Source: Gracilimonas sp. (GTDB lineage: Bacteria; Bacteroidota; Rhodothermia; Balneolales; Balneolaceae). Taken from it: a stretch of DNA of 64,000 nt. The notes beneath the pieces were generated by a model. It made no database searches and had not been told where the DNA came from. It was given only the letters and a program-made list of their open reading frames with translations. Positions 1-8,607 of this stretch are shown one piece after another. Numbering within the stretch: the first letter of the stretch is position 1; each line of letters opens with the position of its first letter. The DNA is taken from positions 1 through 64,000 of the forward strand of contig JAKURD010000007.1 in NCBI GenBank assembly GCA_022450045.1, in the 5' to 3' direction. Both the position numbers and the translations under genes were made by a program.

Positions 1-123
1 AATTATCGCAAAGAAAATATCTATCCAAAATTATTATCTTTAATCCGTAATAATCCGCTTAAGTTGTCTTGACCCAATTTTTTTTAATATTATGCATAAA
101 GTAAATTAAAAGACTTCTTTAAG

Positions 124-696
124 ATGAAAAATAAAACATACCTTATATACTTCCTTCCTATTCTAATCTCTTTTTTAAGTTTTAGTTGTGATACCCCAAC
201 ATCGAATTCCGTAGAAAAAGAAGGTAAGGAATTTGTCATCTTTAAAAGCGCAGATCAAAATTCTATCGATCAACAAATAGATGGTTTAAAAAACTCAATA
301 GGGTTACAAGAATCTCAGATAAATTATCAATATAAGAAAAAGATAAGTGGTCTATCAGCTTACCTTACACAATCTCAGGTCAGTCAATTAGAAGATGAAT
401 CAAGTGATGATTGGGAGGTTATTCCAGGTGAATTTATTATAGTTTTTGTAGACCCATTCGATGGAGAAAAGTATGTAACTGAGGAGGGAAACCAATGGTC
501 AATGAAAACAATTGAAAAAATTCAGGACAAGTACGACATCAGTGATGATAAAATACTTAGTAAGTATGGGTATGCACTTTTTGGGTTTGCTGCTGAACTA
601 ACTGATGAGCAACTATACAACCTGGAAGAAGAAGACATTATAAATCACATAGAGGCTAATCGTCGATTTCAACTAGGCCTATCTGCAAATGACTAG
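124..696 (+). CDS. Lipoprotein with two tandem inhibitor-I9-like (subtilase propeptide) modules
   Basis: 190 aa. The N-terminus is a lipoprotein signal ending in a lipobox-like SFLSFSC (Cys22), so the product is probably anchored in an envelope membrane facing the periplasm or the outside. Residues ~35-100 (beginning EFVIFKS) and ~103-183 (beginning GEFIIVFVD) each resemble the I9 propeptide/inhibitor fold. The second copy has the typical ending, with GFAAELTDEQL followed by an IEANRRFQL-like tail. No peptidase domain follows. I9 modules normally fold and inhibit a subtilisin-family protease; here they stand alone, so a protease inhibitor or chaperone role is inferred. A subtilase lipoprotein with a similar N-terminal module lies at 36830-38266. 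Codon use is AT-rich compared with the nuo genes downstream. Confidence 0.7.
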   Translation: MKNKTYLIYFLPILISFLSFSCDTPTSNSVEKEGKEFVIFKSADQNSIDQQIDGLKNSIGLQESQINYQYKKKISGLSAYLTQSQVSQLEDESSDDWEVIPGEFIIVFVDPFDGEKYVTEEGNQWSMKTIEKIQDKYDISDDKILSKYGYALFGFAAELTDEQLYNLEEEDIINHIEANRRFQLGLSAND

Positions 697-1050
697 TATC
701 CGAAATTCCGCACTATGCCATGCTCTCCGCGTACTTTTACATGCAGAGCCAATACACTTTTTGTCTATAAATTTTTCAATGGACTCCCGTGAGTCTTTCC
801 TAATTTTTTGATGGTTTTACCGCTTTTGTCAAAAAGTACATCTTTTTTGCCTGATCGATAAGAAAGTTTTTAAACTATCCATCTTCTTGTTTAAGAGTTT
901 TCATAGCAAATTAAACCCATTCTAAATTCCTTAAAATTCATTCAAATCAGTCTTTACCTTCCTAAAGTTTTTTGTATCTTTGGCATCCATTTCGGAGCCG
1001 TGGCAGCCGCGGTTACATTATTTTTACCGTAAACAAATAAAGTTTAATAA
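697..1050 (+). promoter_or_regulatory. Intergenic region with nuoL promoter
   Basis: No gene is seen in these 354 bases. A small hairpin (GACTC/GAGTC, 782-795) followed by T-rich sequence may terminate the upstream gene weakly. TATCTTTG at 975-982 matches the Bacteroidota -7 consensus TAnnTTTG exactly and would start a leader of about 60 nt before nuoL. The -33 element is not clear. Confidence 0.5.
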
Positions 1051-3072
1051 ATGGAATCCGCTACGGCGTTGTTTTCTCTCATTATTGCTCTTCCATTAGC
1101 CGGCTTTTTGATCAACGGGATCATCGGGCTATTCGCAGAGAACTATCGAAATAAGAAACAGTTAATTGGTATTATCGCCAATTTTGCTGTTTTTATCCCT
1201 TTTCTGATCGCAGTTTATTTCTTCCTAAACCTCAACGCAGATTCTGAAGCGGTGGTTTACAAGCTGTTTACCTGGATGGAAGCAGGAAGCTTCAGTGTTG
1301 ATATTGCGTATCGTCTTGATCAGCTTTCAATTTTAATGACCCTTGTGGTGACCGGCGTTGGATTTTTGATTCACCTGTATTCCATGGGATATATGGCGGA
1401 TGACGAAGGGTATTGGAAGTTTTTTGCATACCTGAATCTTTTCATCTTCGCGATGTTGAATCTCGTACTCGGTAACAACCTGTTGCTGTTGTTTCTTGGA
1501 TGGGAGGGGGTTGGCGTTTGTTCTTATTTACTGATCGGATTCTGGTATTCCGACATGGCCAAATCGGATGCCGCCAAAAAAGCTTTTATTTATAACCGGA
1601 TCGGTGACTTTGCATTCCTTATTGCGATGTTCATGGTATTCCAAACTGTAGGAAGCCTGAACTTTGATGTGATTCTTGGAAATCTGGAGGCTTTTTCCAG
1701 TGAATATATTTTCGGAATTGGGTTGTTGATGTTCATCGGTGCTACTGGTAAATCAGCACAGATCCCATTATTCGTTTGGTTGCCGGATGCGATGGCAGGC
1801 CCAACCCCGGTTTCAGCTCTTATTCACGCCGCTACCATGGTAACTTCAGGGATTTATTTGATTTCCCGAATGTCGCCGATGTTTGTGATGTCTCCTGAAG
1901 TGATGTTGATTATTGCAGTGATAGGTGCGCTTACCGCTATTGTGGCGGCTACTATTGCCATCACCCAAAACGATATAAAAAGTGTGCTGGCCTATTCCAC
2001 CGTTTCCCAGTTGGGATATATGTTTATGGCGCTTGGTGCCGGCGGGTTTACGGCTGCGATATTTCATTTAATGACGCACGCATTTTTCAAAGCTTGCTTA
2101 TTCCTCGGTTCCGGTTCTGTGATTCATGCCATGCATCATGTAGAGCACGAACTTGAGCACGAAGGCAAAGAGGTGCATTTCGATCCCCAGGATATGAGAA
2201 ATATGGGGGGGCTTCGAAAATACATGCCATCTACCTACAAAACTTTTCTGATTGCAAGCCTTGCGATTTCCGGGATTCCACTGCTGTCTGGCTTCTTCTC
2301 AAAAGATGAAGTGTTGGCTATGACGGCAAATGCCGGAGCCGGAGAGTTTGGAAGCTACATGTATATGGCACTTTGGATAGTAGGTATTATTACGGCCTTC
2401 CTTACTGCTTTTTATATATTCCGTCTCACCTTTGCCACCTTCCATGGAAATTTCAAATTGGGTGAGCGTTTTAAAGAAGCTATTGGAGCCGAAAAGTATT
2501 TACATGAAAGCCCGGCAACTATGACGATCCCACTCTGGACGTTAGCAGGTTTGGCAACCTTTGGTGGGTTTTTGGGTGTTCCTAACTTTATCGTTGAGAC
2601 ATTCACTAATAAAGAGGCTCATGTTAATTTACTTCACGACTGGTTATACAACGTCACCGCCGATTATGAGCTGACGCTATCTCATGGAATTGAATGGGCA
2701 TTGATGAGTACTTCCATCGTAATTGCCATTGCCGGGCTTTATGCCGCATTCAGAATGTATAATAACAACCAGCAGCTCGAGTCTGATGCTAAGCTGGCGA
2801 ACCGATTTGGTGGCCTGTACCAAACCTGGCAAGACAGGTACAATTTTGATGAGGTGTATGAAGGCCTGATCTCTCGTCCTTTGGTGAAATTTTCTGATAA
2901 AGTACTTGCCGTTTTCGACATGAAAGTTATAGATGGTTTTGTAAATGCTACGGCCGGAACCGTGAAGTTGTTTGGCAGCTTGTTCCGCTATGTTCAAACC
3001 GGTGTGATATCAAGTTACGCACTGGCCTTTGTGATCGGTGTGATCGTAATTCTTTACTTAATGATAATGTAA
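1051..3072 (+). CDS. nuoL: NADH-quinone oxidoreductase subunit L
   Basis: 673 aa, the usual length for NuoL. This is the distal antiporter-like membrane subunit of respiratory complex I, which couples quinone reduction to ion translocation. The protein is almost entirely hydrophobic helices. It has the conserved stretch around GWEGVGVCSYLLIGFWY (~residues 150-166), the proton-antiporter block with KSAQIPLFVWLPDAM (~residues 229-243) and the long C-terminal extension with a lateral helix. It is the first gene of a cluster with nuoM and nuoN. The other complex I genes are not adjacent, because a different gene and a separate promoter lie upstream. The ATG start lies ~70 nt after the -7 box. Confidence 0.97.
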   Translation: MESATALFSLIIALPLAGFLINGIIGLFAENYRNKKQLIGIIANFAVFIPFLIAVYFFLNLNADSEAVVYKLFTWMEAGSFSVDIAYRLDQLSILMTLVVTGVGFLIHLYSMGYMADDEGYWKFFAYLNLFIFAMLNLVLGNNLLLLFLGWEGVGVCSYLLIGFWYSDMAKSDAAKKAFIYNRIGDFAFLIAMFMVFQTVGSLNFDVILGNLEAFSSEYIFGIGLLMFIGATGKSAQIPLFVWLPDAMAGPTPVSALIHAATMVTSGIYLISRMSPMFVMSPEVMLIIAVIGALTAIVAATIAITQNDIKSVLAYSTVSQLGYMFMALGAGGFTAAIFHLMTHAFFKACLFLGSGSVIHAMHHVEHELEHEGKEVHFDPQDMRNMGGLRKYMPSTYKTFLIASLAISGIPLLSGFFSKDEVLAMTANAGAGEFGSYMYMALWIVGIITAFLTAFYIFRLTFATFHGNFKLGERFKEAIGAEKYLHESPATMTIPLWTLAGLATFGGFLGVPNFIVETFTNKEAHVNLLHDWLYNVTADYELTLSHGIEWALMSTSIVIAIAGLYAAFRMYNNNQQLESDAKLANRFGGLYQTWQDRYNFDEVYEGLISRPLVKFSDKVLAVFDMKVIDGFVNATAGTVKLFGSLFRYVQTGVISSYALAFVIGVIVILYLMIM

Positions 3073-3089
3073 TTGTCACAAATTAGTTG

Positions 3090-4700
3090 ATGGAAACACT
3101 TTTAAATATCGTCATTTATTTACCACTGTTAGGTATTCCGCTGATCCTGTTGATCAGGAATGAAAACTCCAGAAAGTGGATCGCTCTGTTGGTGACTATC
3201 ATTACCTTCCTGGCTTCGTTGCCGCTTATGTTCGGTTTTGATGTAGCCAATTCAGGGACGGCTCAGTTCTTAACTGAGGGTGGTCGTATTATGGAATCCC
3301 TGGATATCAAATATCTGATAGGCCTGGATGGATTGAATCTGTTGCTCTTTATGCTTACCACCCTTATGGGGCCGATTGTGATCCTGTCTTCCTGGAATTC
3401 TGTGACTAAGCATTTAGCTGGATACCTGAGCATGCTGTTGCTGCTTCAAACTGCTTCACTTGGAGTTTTTGCCTCTCTTGACCTGATAGTGTTTTACGTG
3501 TTTTTTGAGCTTTCACTGATTCCAATGTACTTCTTGATTGGAATTTGGGGAGGAGCCGGACGTATTCAGGCTACCGTTAAGTTTTTCATTTATACCTTGT
3601 TTGGTTCACTGGTTATGTTGGTCGGTCTTATCTATTTAGGATATGATGCCGGTGCTGCTATGGGTGGAGGAACTACTTTTACCACTGACTGGAGATTTTT
3701 ATCCAGTGATATATACACTGTAGGTCTTGTAGAACAGACCTACTTATTCCTTGCTTTTGCACTGGCCTTCTGTATTAAGGTGCCATTATTCCCATTTCAT
3801 ACTTGGTTACCGTATGCCCACACCGAAGCTCCTACAGCCGGTTCGGTAGTTCTTGCAGCTATTATGTTGAAGTTGGGAACCTATGGTTTGATCCGCTTTT
3901 GTCTTCCTATCTTTCCAAATGCGTTCATGGAGTTTGCTCCCTGGATGGCCATACTTGCCGTGATCGGAATCATATATGGTGCACTTGTGGCCATGGTTCA
4001 GAAAGATGTTAAAAAATTGGTTGCCTACTCATCGGTAAGTCACCTTGGCTTTGTGGTGTTGGGAATTTTTGCTCTTAATACCGTTGCTGTACAGGGTGCG
4101 ATCATTCAGATGATCAATCACGGACTTTCAACCGGAGCACTCTTCCTTATTGTAGGAATGATCTATGACCGGCGCCACACACGTATGATTAAGGATTTTG
4201 GGGGCCTTGCAAAGAAGATGCCGATATTCACAGTCATGTTTATGATTGCAATTTTGGCTTCTATTGGGCTTCCTGGTTTGAATGGATTTGTGGGAGAGTT
4301 TTTAATTTTGAACGGTTCTTTCTTTTCTGAACTGTATGACAATAAAGTTTTTGCGATATTGGCAACCACCGGAGTTATTTTGGCCGCTGTTTACATGCTC
4401 TGGATGTTCCAGCGTGTGATGTTTGGCCCGCTCACCAATCCTGAAAATGAAAAATTGGTTGACCTTAATGGCCGTGAGATCGGACTTTTGGTTCCTTTGG
4501 TGATCTTTATGTTTTGGATCGGTATCCATCCGGTAGACTTCACAAAATATTCTGAGGCTCAGGTTACAGAATTGATCGAAGCTTCAGAAGCAAAAAGTAT
4601 AGCTGTACTCGAAGAGGCACGTAACGAAGAGCTGCCAAACTGGACCGCGAGATTTTACGATGTCAGTGAATCAGAATCGCAAATAGCATCAACCAAATAA
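3090..4700 (+). CDS. nuoM: NADH-quinone oxidoreductase subunit M
   Basis: 536 aa. Second antiporter-like membrane subunit of complex I. Sequence hallmarks are VFYVFFELSLIPMYFLIG (~134-151), the FHTWLPYAHTEAPTAGSV segment (~236-253) and KDVKKLVAYSSVSHLG (~307-322), which carries the key lysine and histidine of the antiporter family. I chose the ATG at 3090, 17 nt after the nuoL stop, rather than the in-frame TTG three bases upstream. The C-terminus is a charged, soluble tail of ~45 residues. It is followed after 4 nt by a pterin dehydratase gene, so the three are probably co-transcribed. Confidence 0.96.
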   Translation: METLLNIVIYLPLLGIPLILLIRNENSRKWIALLVTIITFLASLPLMFGFDVANSGTAQFLTEGGRIMESLDIKYLIGLDGLNLLLFMLTTLMGPIVILSSWNSVTKHLAGYLSMLLLLQTASLGVFASLDLIVFYVFFELSLIPMYFLIGIWGGAGRIQATVKFFIYTLFGSLVMLVGLIYLGYDAGAAMGGGTTFTTDWRFLSSDIYTVGLVEQTYLFLAFALAFCIKVPLFPFHTWLPYAHTEAPTAGSVVLAAIMLKLGTYGLIRFCLPIFPNAFMEFAPWMAILAVIGIIYGALVAMVQKDVKKLVAYSSVSHLGFVVLGIFALNTVAVQGAIIQMINHGLSTGALFLIVGMIYDRRHTRMIKDFGGLAKKMPIFTVMFMIAILASIGLPGLNGFVGEFLILNGSFFSELYDNKVFAILATTGVILAAVYMLWMFQRVMFGPLTNPENEKLVDLNGREIGLLVPLVIFMFWIGIHPVDFTKYSEAQVTELIEASEAKSIAVLEEARNEELPNWTARFYDVSESESQIASTK

Positions 4701-4704
4701 GATC

Positions 4705-4989
4705 ATGGCGCAACCACTTTCCGAATCCGATATCAATCAAGCGTTGAGTTCTCTGGAAGGATGGGAGTTTGGCGAAGACAAGATCAGTAAAGAATTTAGG
4801 TTTAATGATTTCAGTGAAGCCCTTGGATTTATAGTCCGCGTAGGGTTGGAAGCTGAAAAACAGGTTCATCATCCTGAACTGTTTAATGTATATAACATGG
4901 TTAAGATCAGCCTGAGTACGCATGATGCAGGGGATAAAGTTACCCAAAAAGATGTGGATCTGGCCAAAGCAATTGAAAGCGTTTCATAA
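4705..4989 (+). CDS. phhB: 4a-hydroxytetrahydrobiopterin dehydratase (pterin carbinolamine dehydratase)
   Basis: 94 aa, full length for the PCD/DCoH family. The enzyme dehydrates the 4a-carbinolamine formed when aromatic amino acid hydroxylases use tetrahydropterin, and so regenerates the cofactor. The family motif is visible as EKQVHHPELFNVYN (~residues 51-64), with the two active-site histidines followed by Pro-Glu, and a second conserved segment STHDAGDKVTQKDVDLA. It sits 4 nt after nuoM and 9 nt before nuoN, inside the complex I cluster, with no link to respiration known to me. FolE2 and a PTPS-II-type synthase at 25-26.4 kb give it plausible partners. No phenylalanine hydroxylase is in the window. 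Confidence 0.92.
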   Translation: MAQPLSESDINQALSSLEGWEFGEDKISKEFRFNDFSEALGFIVRVGLEAEKQVHHPELFNVYNMVKISLSTHDAGDKVTQKDVDLAKAIESVS

Positions 4990-4998
4990 ATTTAGCAA

Positions 4999-6453
4999 AT
5001 GGATTATTTAGGCGATATACAAGCTTTTCTGCCCGGAGTGATCACTGCCGTAGCCGGTTTAGTGGTTATTGTGGTGGAGTCTTTCAAAAAAGAAAGCCCG
5101 CTTAACTTTTGGATTACCGTAGTTTCGTTGGCAGCGGCTCTATTCATAAGCCTGCAGGCCTTGGATACCAATTTGAATACCGCATTTTCAGGTATGTTGG
5201 TTTACGGGGGGCCCGTAGCTTTTGGAAACATGATAATACTAGCCGGGGCCTTGTTCAGTGTATTTATTTCTGAGGATTACCTTAGAGGCATAGGACATTA
5301 CTATGGTGAAACCTATGCACTCATATTGTTTGCTACCACAGGGATGTTGGCACTTGCAGGGTCAAATGATCTGGTCACATTGTTTCTGGGGCTCGAAACG
5401 ATGTCCATCTGTTTATATGTAATGGCAGGGTTGATCAAAGACGAAAAATCAGGTGCGGAATCGGCACTGAAATACTTCTTGTTGGGAGCTTTCTCAACTG
5501 GATTTTTGCTTTACGGTATGGCTCTTCTTTATGGTGCTACCGGAACAACAAGCATCCCGGAGATCGGGGCAGCAGCCAGTACGAATCTTCTATTTTTGGC
5601 AGGTACCGGACTCCTGCTTGTAGGATTTCTATTTAAGATTTCAGCAGTTCCATTTCACATGTGGACTCCAGATGTGTATCAGGGAACACCTACCACACTT
5701 ACTGCTTACTTCGCTACGGCATCTAAAGCCGCTACGTTCATTGCGTTCATCCTGGTTCTATCGAGAGCATTGCCAATTATGGAAGGTTTGAACTGGCAGT
5801 TGGTGTTAAGTGTGATCTCGATCATTACAATGGTGTTTGGTAACATTATTGCTCTGGTTCAGGATAATGTGAAAAGAATGCTTGCTTACTCAAGTATTGC
5901 CCACGCCGGCTATGTACTTGTTGGTTTGGCAGCAGGAACTATTGAAGGATATAGTGCAGTACTTTTTTACCTCTTCGCATATACTATTATGAATGTAGGT
6001 GCTTTTGGAGTGATTGCTTATTATGAACGCAACAAAGGCCTGGATTTTAATCAGGTTCAAAATCTTGCCGGTTTAGGATATAAAGAACCGCTGATGGGAA
6101 TTTCACTTTCAGTATTCTTATTCTCTCTTGCCGGTATTCCTCCTTTGGTGGGTTTTGTCGGTAAATACTATGTGTTTGCGGCAGCCATTAATGCAGAGAT
6201 GATCGGCTTGGCTATTGTGGGTGTTTTAGCCAGTGCTGCAAGTGTGTATTATTATCTACGGGTTATGGTGTATCTTTACTTTAGAGAAGAGCACCAACCC
6301 ATTCAATTGTTCACCCCCACATTGCTTTATAAAGGAACCATTGCTGTACTTGCAATCCTGGCTCTGTATTATGGAATCGAACCGTTACTTCCCGGAGAAG
6401 GGTTGATGGATATTCTGAATACATATGGAGGATATTCAACTCCATTCATGTAA
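4999..6453 (+). CDS. nuoN: NADH-quinone oxidoreductase subunit N
   Basis: 484 aa, normal length. Third antiporter-like subunit of complex I, with about 14 transmembrane helices. Diagnostic segments are LVTLFLGLETMSICLYVMAG (~128-147), with the conserved glutamate in a helix, FKISAVPFHMWTPDVYQG (~214-231) and DNVKRMLAYSSIAHAGY (~290-306). The ATG start is 9 nt after the phhB stop. It ends just before a strong intrinsic terminator, so this is the last gene of the nuoLM-phhB-nuoN unit. Confidence 0.96.
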   Translation: MDYLGDIQAFLPGVITAVAGLVVIVVESFKKESPLNFWITVVSLAAALFISLQALDTNLNTAFSGMLVYGGPVAFGNMIILAGALFSVFISEDYLRGIGHYYGETYALILFATTGMLALAGSNDLVTLFLGLETMSICLYVMAGLIKDEKSGAESALKYFLLGAFSTGFLLYGMALLYGATGTTSIPEIGAAASTNLLFLAGTGLLLVGFLFKISAVPFHMWTPDVYQGTPTTLTAYFATASKAATFIAFILVLSRALPIMEGLNWQLVLSVISIITMVFGNIIALVQDNVKRMLAYSSIAHAGYVLVGLAAGTIEGYSAVLFYLFAYTIMNVGAFGVIAYYERNKGLDFNQVQNLAGLGYKEPLMGISLSVFLFSLAGIPPLVGFVGKYYVFAAAINAEMIGLAIVGVLASAASVYYYLRVMVYLYFREEHQPIQLFTPTLLYKGTIAVLAILALYYGIEPLLPGEGLMDILNTYGGYSTPFM

Positions 6454-6477
6454 ATAAGACCTTGTTAAAACATTTAT

Positions 6478-6514
6478 AAACCCTGTTTATTTATAAAATA
6501 GACAGGGTTTTTTT
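6478..6514 (+). terminator. Intrinsic terminator of the nuo cluster
   Basis: A perfect 9-bp stem, AAACCCTGT (6478-6486) with ACAGGGTTT (6502-6510), has a 15-nt AT-rich loop and runs into seven T residues. Confidence 0.9.
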
Positions 6515-6581
6515 ATGCCAGGAAATTTGTGTTGAAAATTTAGAAGAAATGTAATACATTTTGTAAAACAATAAATTAGGC

Positions 6582-6830
6582 ATGAGATCCGTACGATTAC
6601 CTGAAGATATCGACAAAGAATTAGAGAGCTTGGCAAACCAAAAGAAAGTCTCTCGTTCTGACATCATTAAAGAAGCTTTGGTGGAATATATGGCGAAAGA
6701 AAAAAAATATAACAAACCCTTTGATATTGGAACCCGCTACTTCGGGAAGTATGGCAGTGGAGAGCACGATCGTTCTGTCACCTATAAATCCAGAATAAAA
6801 TCGAAGATCCGTGACAAGCGCTCTGATTGA
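6582..6830 (+). CDS. Ribbon-helix-helix antitoxin / repressor
   Basis: 82 aa. The N-terminal ~42 residues (MRSVRLPEDIDKELESLANQ, then KKVSRSDIIKEALVEYM) match the CopG/RHH-1 DNA-binding fold: a beta ribbon followed by two helices. The C-terminal half is basic and would wrap the toxin. Antitoxins of this type neutralise the partner and repress their own operon as dimers. The gene overlaps the PIN gene by 20 nt, typical of translational coupling. The upstream AT-rich stretch (6515-6581) has two TGTAA half-sites, 12 nt apart start to start, that could be the operator; this is speculative. Confidence 0.82.
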   Translation: MRSVRLPEDIDKELESLANQKKVSRSDIIKEALVEYMAKEKKYNKPFDIGTRYFGKYGSGEHDRSVTYKSRIKSKIRDKRSD

Positions 6831-7224
6831 CGCCGGCCCGATAATAGCTCTGTTCGATAAAGACGATCAGTATCATCAAAAAGTGATGGAGTTTATGGAA
6901 AGCTTTGAAGGCCGGTTGATTTCTACCTGGCCGGTACTCACCGAAGTCTCATATATGCTCGACTTCAACAAGCAAACCCAGCTTGATTTCATTGATTGGG
7001 TAGGAGAAGGAGGAATCGAACTTTACAATCTTGAGCAATGGCAACTTATTAAAGTAAGGGAAGTGGTTGATAAGTATAGCGACCTACCCGCAGATTTTGC
7101 AGATGCTTCTTTATTGGTTGCTGCCCAAGCTAAGAACCTGGATGAGATCATTTCTCTGGATAGCGACTTTAATATCTACAGGCTGGGGAATGGGGATTCA
7201 ATTACCAATTTACTGCTTGGTTAA
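6811..7224 (+). CDS. PIN-domain ribonuclease toxin (VapC-like)
   Basis: 137 aa, starting at GTG inside the antitoxin gene. PIN toxins are Mg2+-dependent endoribonucleases that cut tRNA, rRNA or mRNA when freed from the antitoxin. The acidic active-site set is visible: Asp7 (IDAGPIIALFD), Glu45 (LTEVSYML), Asp98 (DFADASLLVAA) and Asp116 (SLDSDFNIYR). All appear intact, so the toxin should be active. The pair is compact and sits between two housekeeping operons, as expected for a horizontally moving module. The RNA target cannot be read from the sequence. Confidence 0.85.
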   Translation: MTSALIDAGPIIALFDKDDQYHQKVMEFMESFEGRLISTWPVLTEVSYMLDFNKQTQLDFIDWVGEGGIELYNLEQWQLIKVREVVDKYSDLPADFADASLLVAAQAKNLDEIISLDSDFNIYRLGNGDSITNLLLG

Positions 7225-7243
7225 AAAGAATCATTTCTTAAGG

Positions 7244-7275
7244 TTGGAATAGACTTTAAAAAAAGCTTATCTTTG
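7244..7275 (+). promoter_or_regulatory. Bacteroidota-type promoter of rpsF operon
   Basis: -33 TTG (7244-7246), a 21-nt spacer and an exact -7 TATCTTTG (7268-7275) fit the TTG/TAnnTTTG consensus. Transcription is expected to begin around 7281-7284, leaving a leader of ~70 nt. Confidence 0.65.
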
Positions 7276-7280
7276 GTTCT

Positions 7281-7350
7281 TCTGTTGCCCGGCAAAGTGC
7301 CAGAGTGACTGCTTTCATCTCAGAAAGCACCCAAAGAAACCATATAAAAA
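7281..7350 (+). promoter_or_regulatory. Candidate S6:S18 autoregulatory leader
   Basis: The rpsF 5' leader contains a 7-bp hairpin, TGCTTTC (7310-7316) with GAAAGCA (7323-7329), preceded by a CCCGG-containing stretch (7288-7292) and followed by CACCC. Leaders of rpsF operons are known to bind the S6:S18 complex through a CCG bulge next to a hairpin. This leader has the right position and ingredients. The exact fold was not computed, so the assignment is tentative. Confidence 0.4.
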
Positions 7351-7743
7351 ATGAGCAAGAACTATTACGAGTTTACCTATATCATAAATCCTGTTCTTGA
7401 AGAGGATAAGTTCAAAGAAACCGTTGATAAAGTAACCAAGCTGGTTGAAGATAACGGTGGAGAAATTGATGAAGTTGATGAGTGGGGCCTGCGTCAATTT
7501 GCTTACAACATAGACAAGAAAGGAAGCGGTTATTATGTGAATATGTATTTCACTGCACCGGCTGAAGCTATTGCCTCTGTTGAAAAACAGTTACGAATTG
7601 ACGACGACATCCTTCGTTATCTGACCCTCAAATATGACGCAAAAATGCTTCGCCATCGTGAACTTCAAAAGAAAAACGAAGTTCCTGACATCTTTGCTAT
7701 TGAAGATGAAGACGATGATGACAGCAACGAAGACGACGATTAA
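7351..7743 (+). CDS. rpsF: 30S ribosomal protein S6
   Basis: 130 aa. S6 binds with S18 on the platform of the 30S subunit. The S6 fold is clear: YEFTYIINPVLEEDKF at the N-terminus, the DEWGLRQFAYNIDKKGSGYY core and the DDDILRYLTLKYD segment. The C-terminal ~20 residues are very acidic (EDEDDDDSNEDDD), an extension common in S6 of several phyla. It is the first gene of rpsF-rpsR-rplI; no ssb or priB lies between, unlike in many bacteria. Confidence 0.96.
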   Translation: MSKNYYEFTYIINPVLEEDKFKETVDKVTKLVEDNGGEIDEVDEWGLRQFAYNIDKKGSGYYVNMYFTAPAEAIASVEKQLRIDDDILRYLTLKYDAKMLRHRELQKKNEVPDIFAIEDEDDDDSNEDDD

Positions 7744-7773
7744 CACAGAATCCTCACTAAAAGAAATTGAATT

Positions 7774-8025
7774 ATGATTAAGAACCCATCACACCCGAAA
7801 AAAAATCAGCGCAAGGTAAAGCAGTGTAAATTTACCCGTGCCGGACTTGAGTATATTGATTACAAAGACACTGAAACCCTTCAGCGTTTTACCAACGACC
7901 AAGGCAAGATCCTTCCGCGTCGTGTAACCGGTACCAGCGCAAAACATCAGCGACAGCTTACAACGGCAGTTAAACGCGCCCGTTTTCTGGCCCTTATGCC
8001 ATATGTAGCTGAAAATCTCCGATAA
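7774..8025 (+). CDS. rpsR: 30S ribosomal protein S18
   Basis: 83 aa, basic. S18 heterodimerises with S6 on 16S rRNA. Recognisable parts are the [15 protein letters not shown] segment, [20 protein letters not shown] (the most conserved part of S18) and [12 protein letters not shown]. It carries one cysteine near the N-terminus and no CxxC zinc motif. It starts 30 nt after rpsF. Confidence 0.97.
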   Translation: MIKNPSHPKKNQRKVKQCKFTRAGLEYIDYKDTETLQRFTNDQGKILPRRVTGTSAKHQRQLTTAVKRARFLALMPYVAENLR

Positions 8026-8043
8026 AATTAAGACGACAGAATT

Positions 8044-8490
8044 ATGAAGATCATTCTTAGAGAAGACGTAGAAAAAGTAGGACATTCCGGCGAAGTGGTT
8101 GATGTTAAAGATGGCTTCGGCAGAAATTACCTGATTCCTCAGGGCAAAGCTGTTATGGCAACCAAAGGAGCTATCCAAGAGCTTGAACGACTTAAGAAAG
8201 AAGCCGCAAGACAGGCAGAATTTACCGTTCAGGAAGCCAAAGAACTGGCTCAGCTGCTGGAAGCTACTTCTCTCACCATTTCCGTAACTACCGGCGAAGA
8301 AGATAAAATTCACGGAACCGTTACAAATGCAGATATAGCAAAAGCATTAGAAGAACGCGAAATTTTAGTGGACAAAAAAGATATCAGCCTTGATCAGGAT
8401 GTTAAAGCATTAGGCGAGTACACCGCCACTGTGAATCTGGTTGGCGATCTGAATCCACAAGTAAAATTCTGGGTTGTAAAAGAGGAATAA
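8044..8490 (+). CDS. rplI: 50S ribosomal protein L9
   Basis: 148 aa, standard length. L9 binds 23S rRNA near the L1 stalk through its N-terminal domain and helps keep the reading frame. The N-terminal signature is present (MKIILREDVEKVGHSGEVVD, then KDGFGRNYLIPQGKA), followed by a long central helix (~40-75) and a C-terminal domain. The gene starts 18 nt after rpsR. No clear intrinsic terminator was seen in the 117 nt before dsbD. Confidence 0.97.
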   Translation: MKIILREDVEKVGHSGEVVDVKDGFGRNYLIPQGKAVMATKGAIQELERLKKEAARQAEFTVQEAKELAQLLEATSLTISVTTGEEDKIHGTVTNADIAKALEEREILVDKKDISLDQDVKALGEYTATVNLVGDLNPQVKFWVVKEE

Positions 8491-8607
8491 TAACTTCTTT
8501 TTCGAATTCTATTGTACTAATTTCGAGTGGGCTAAGTTAGAGTTCGTAAGAAATATACCCGGCTAAACCTCTGTATAATTATAGAGAAACTTACTTAGGT
8601 TAACTCA

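Noticed and set aside
2677..2997. Long open frame on the minus strand inside nuoL
   Set aside because: It is opposite a well-conserved gene, has no family resemblance and no separate expression signals. The same reasoning was used for frames opposite rplI, arsM, folE2, ftsH and tex.
6582..7224. Prophage or integrative element around the toxin-antitoxin pair
   Set aside because: No integrase, att repeats or tRNA site; the pair lies alone between housekeeping operons.
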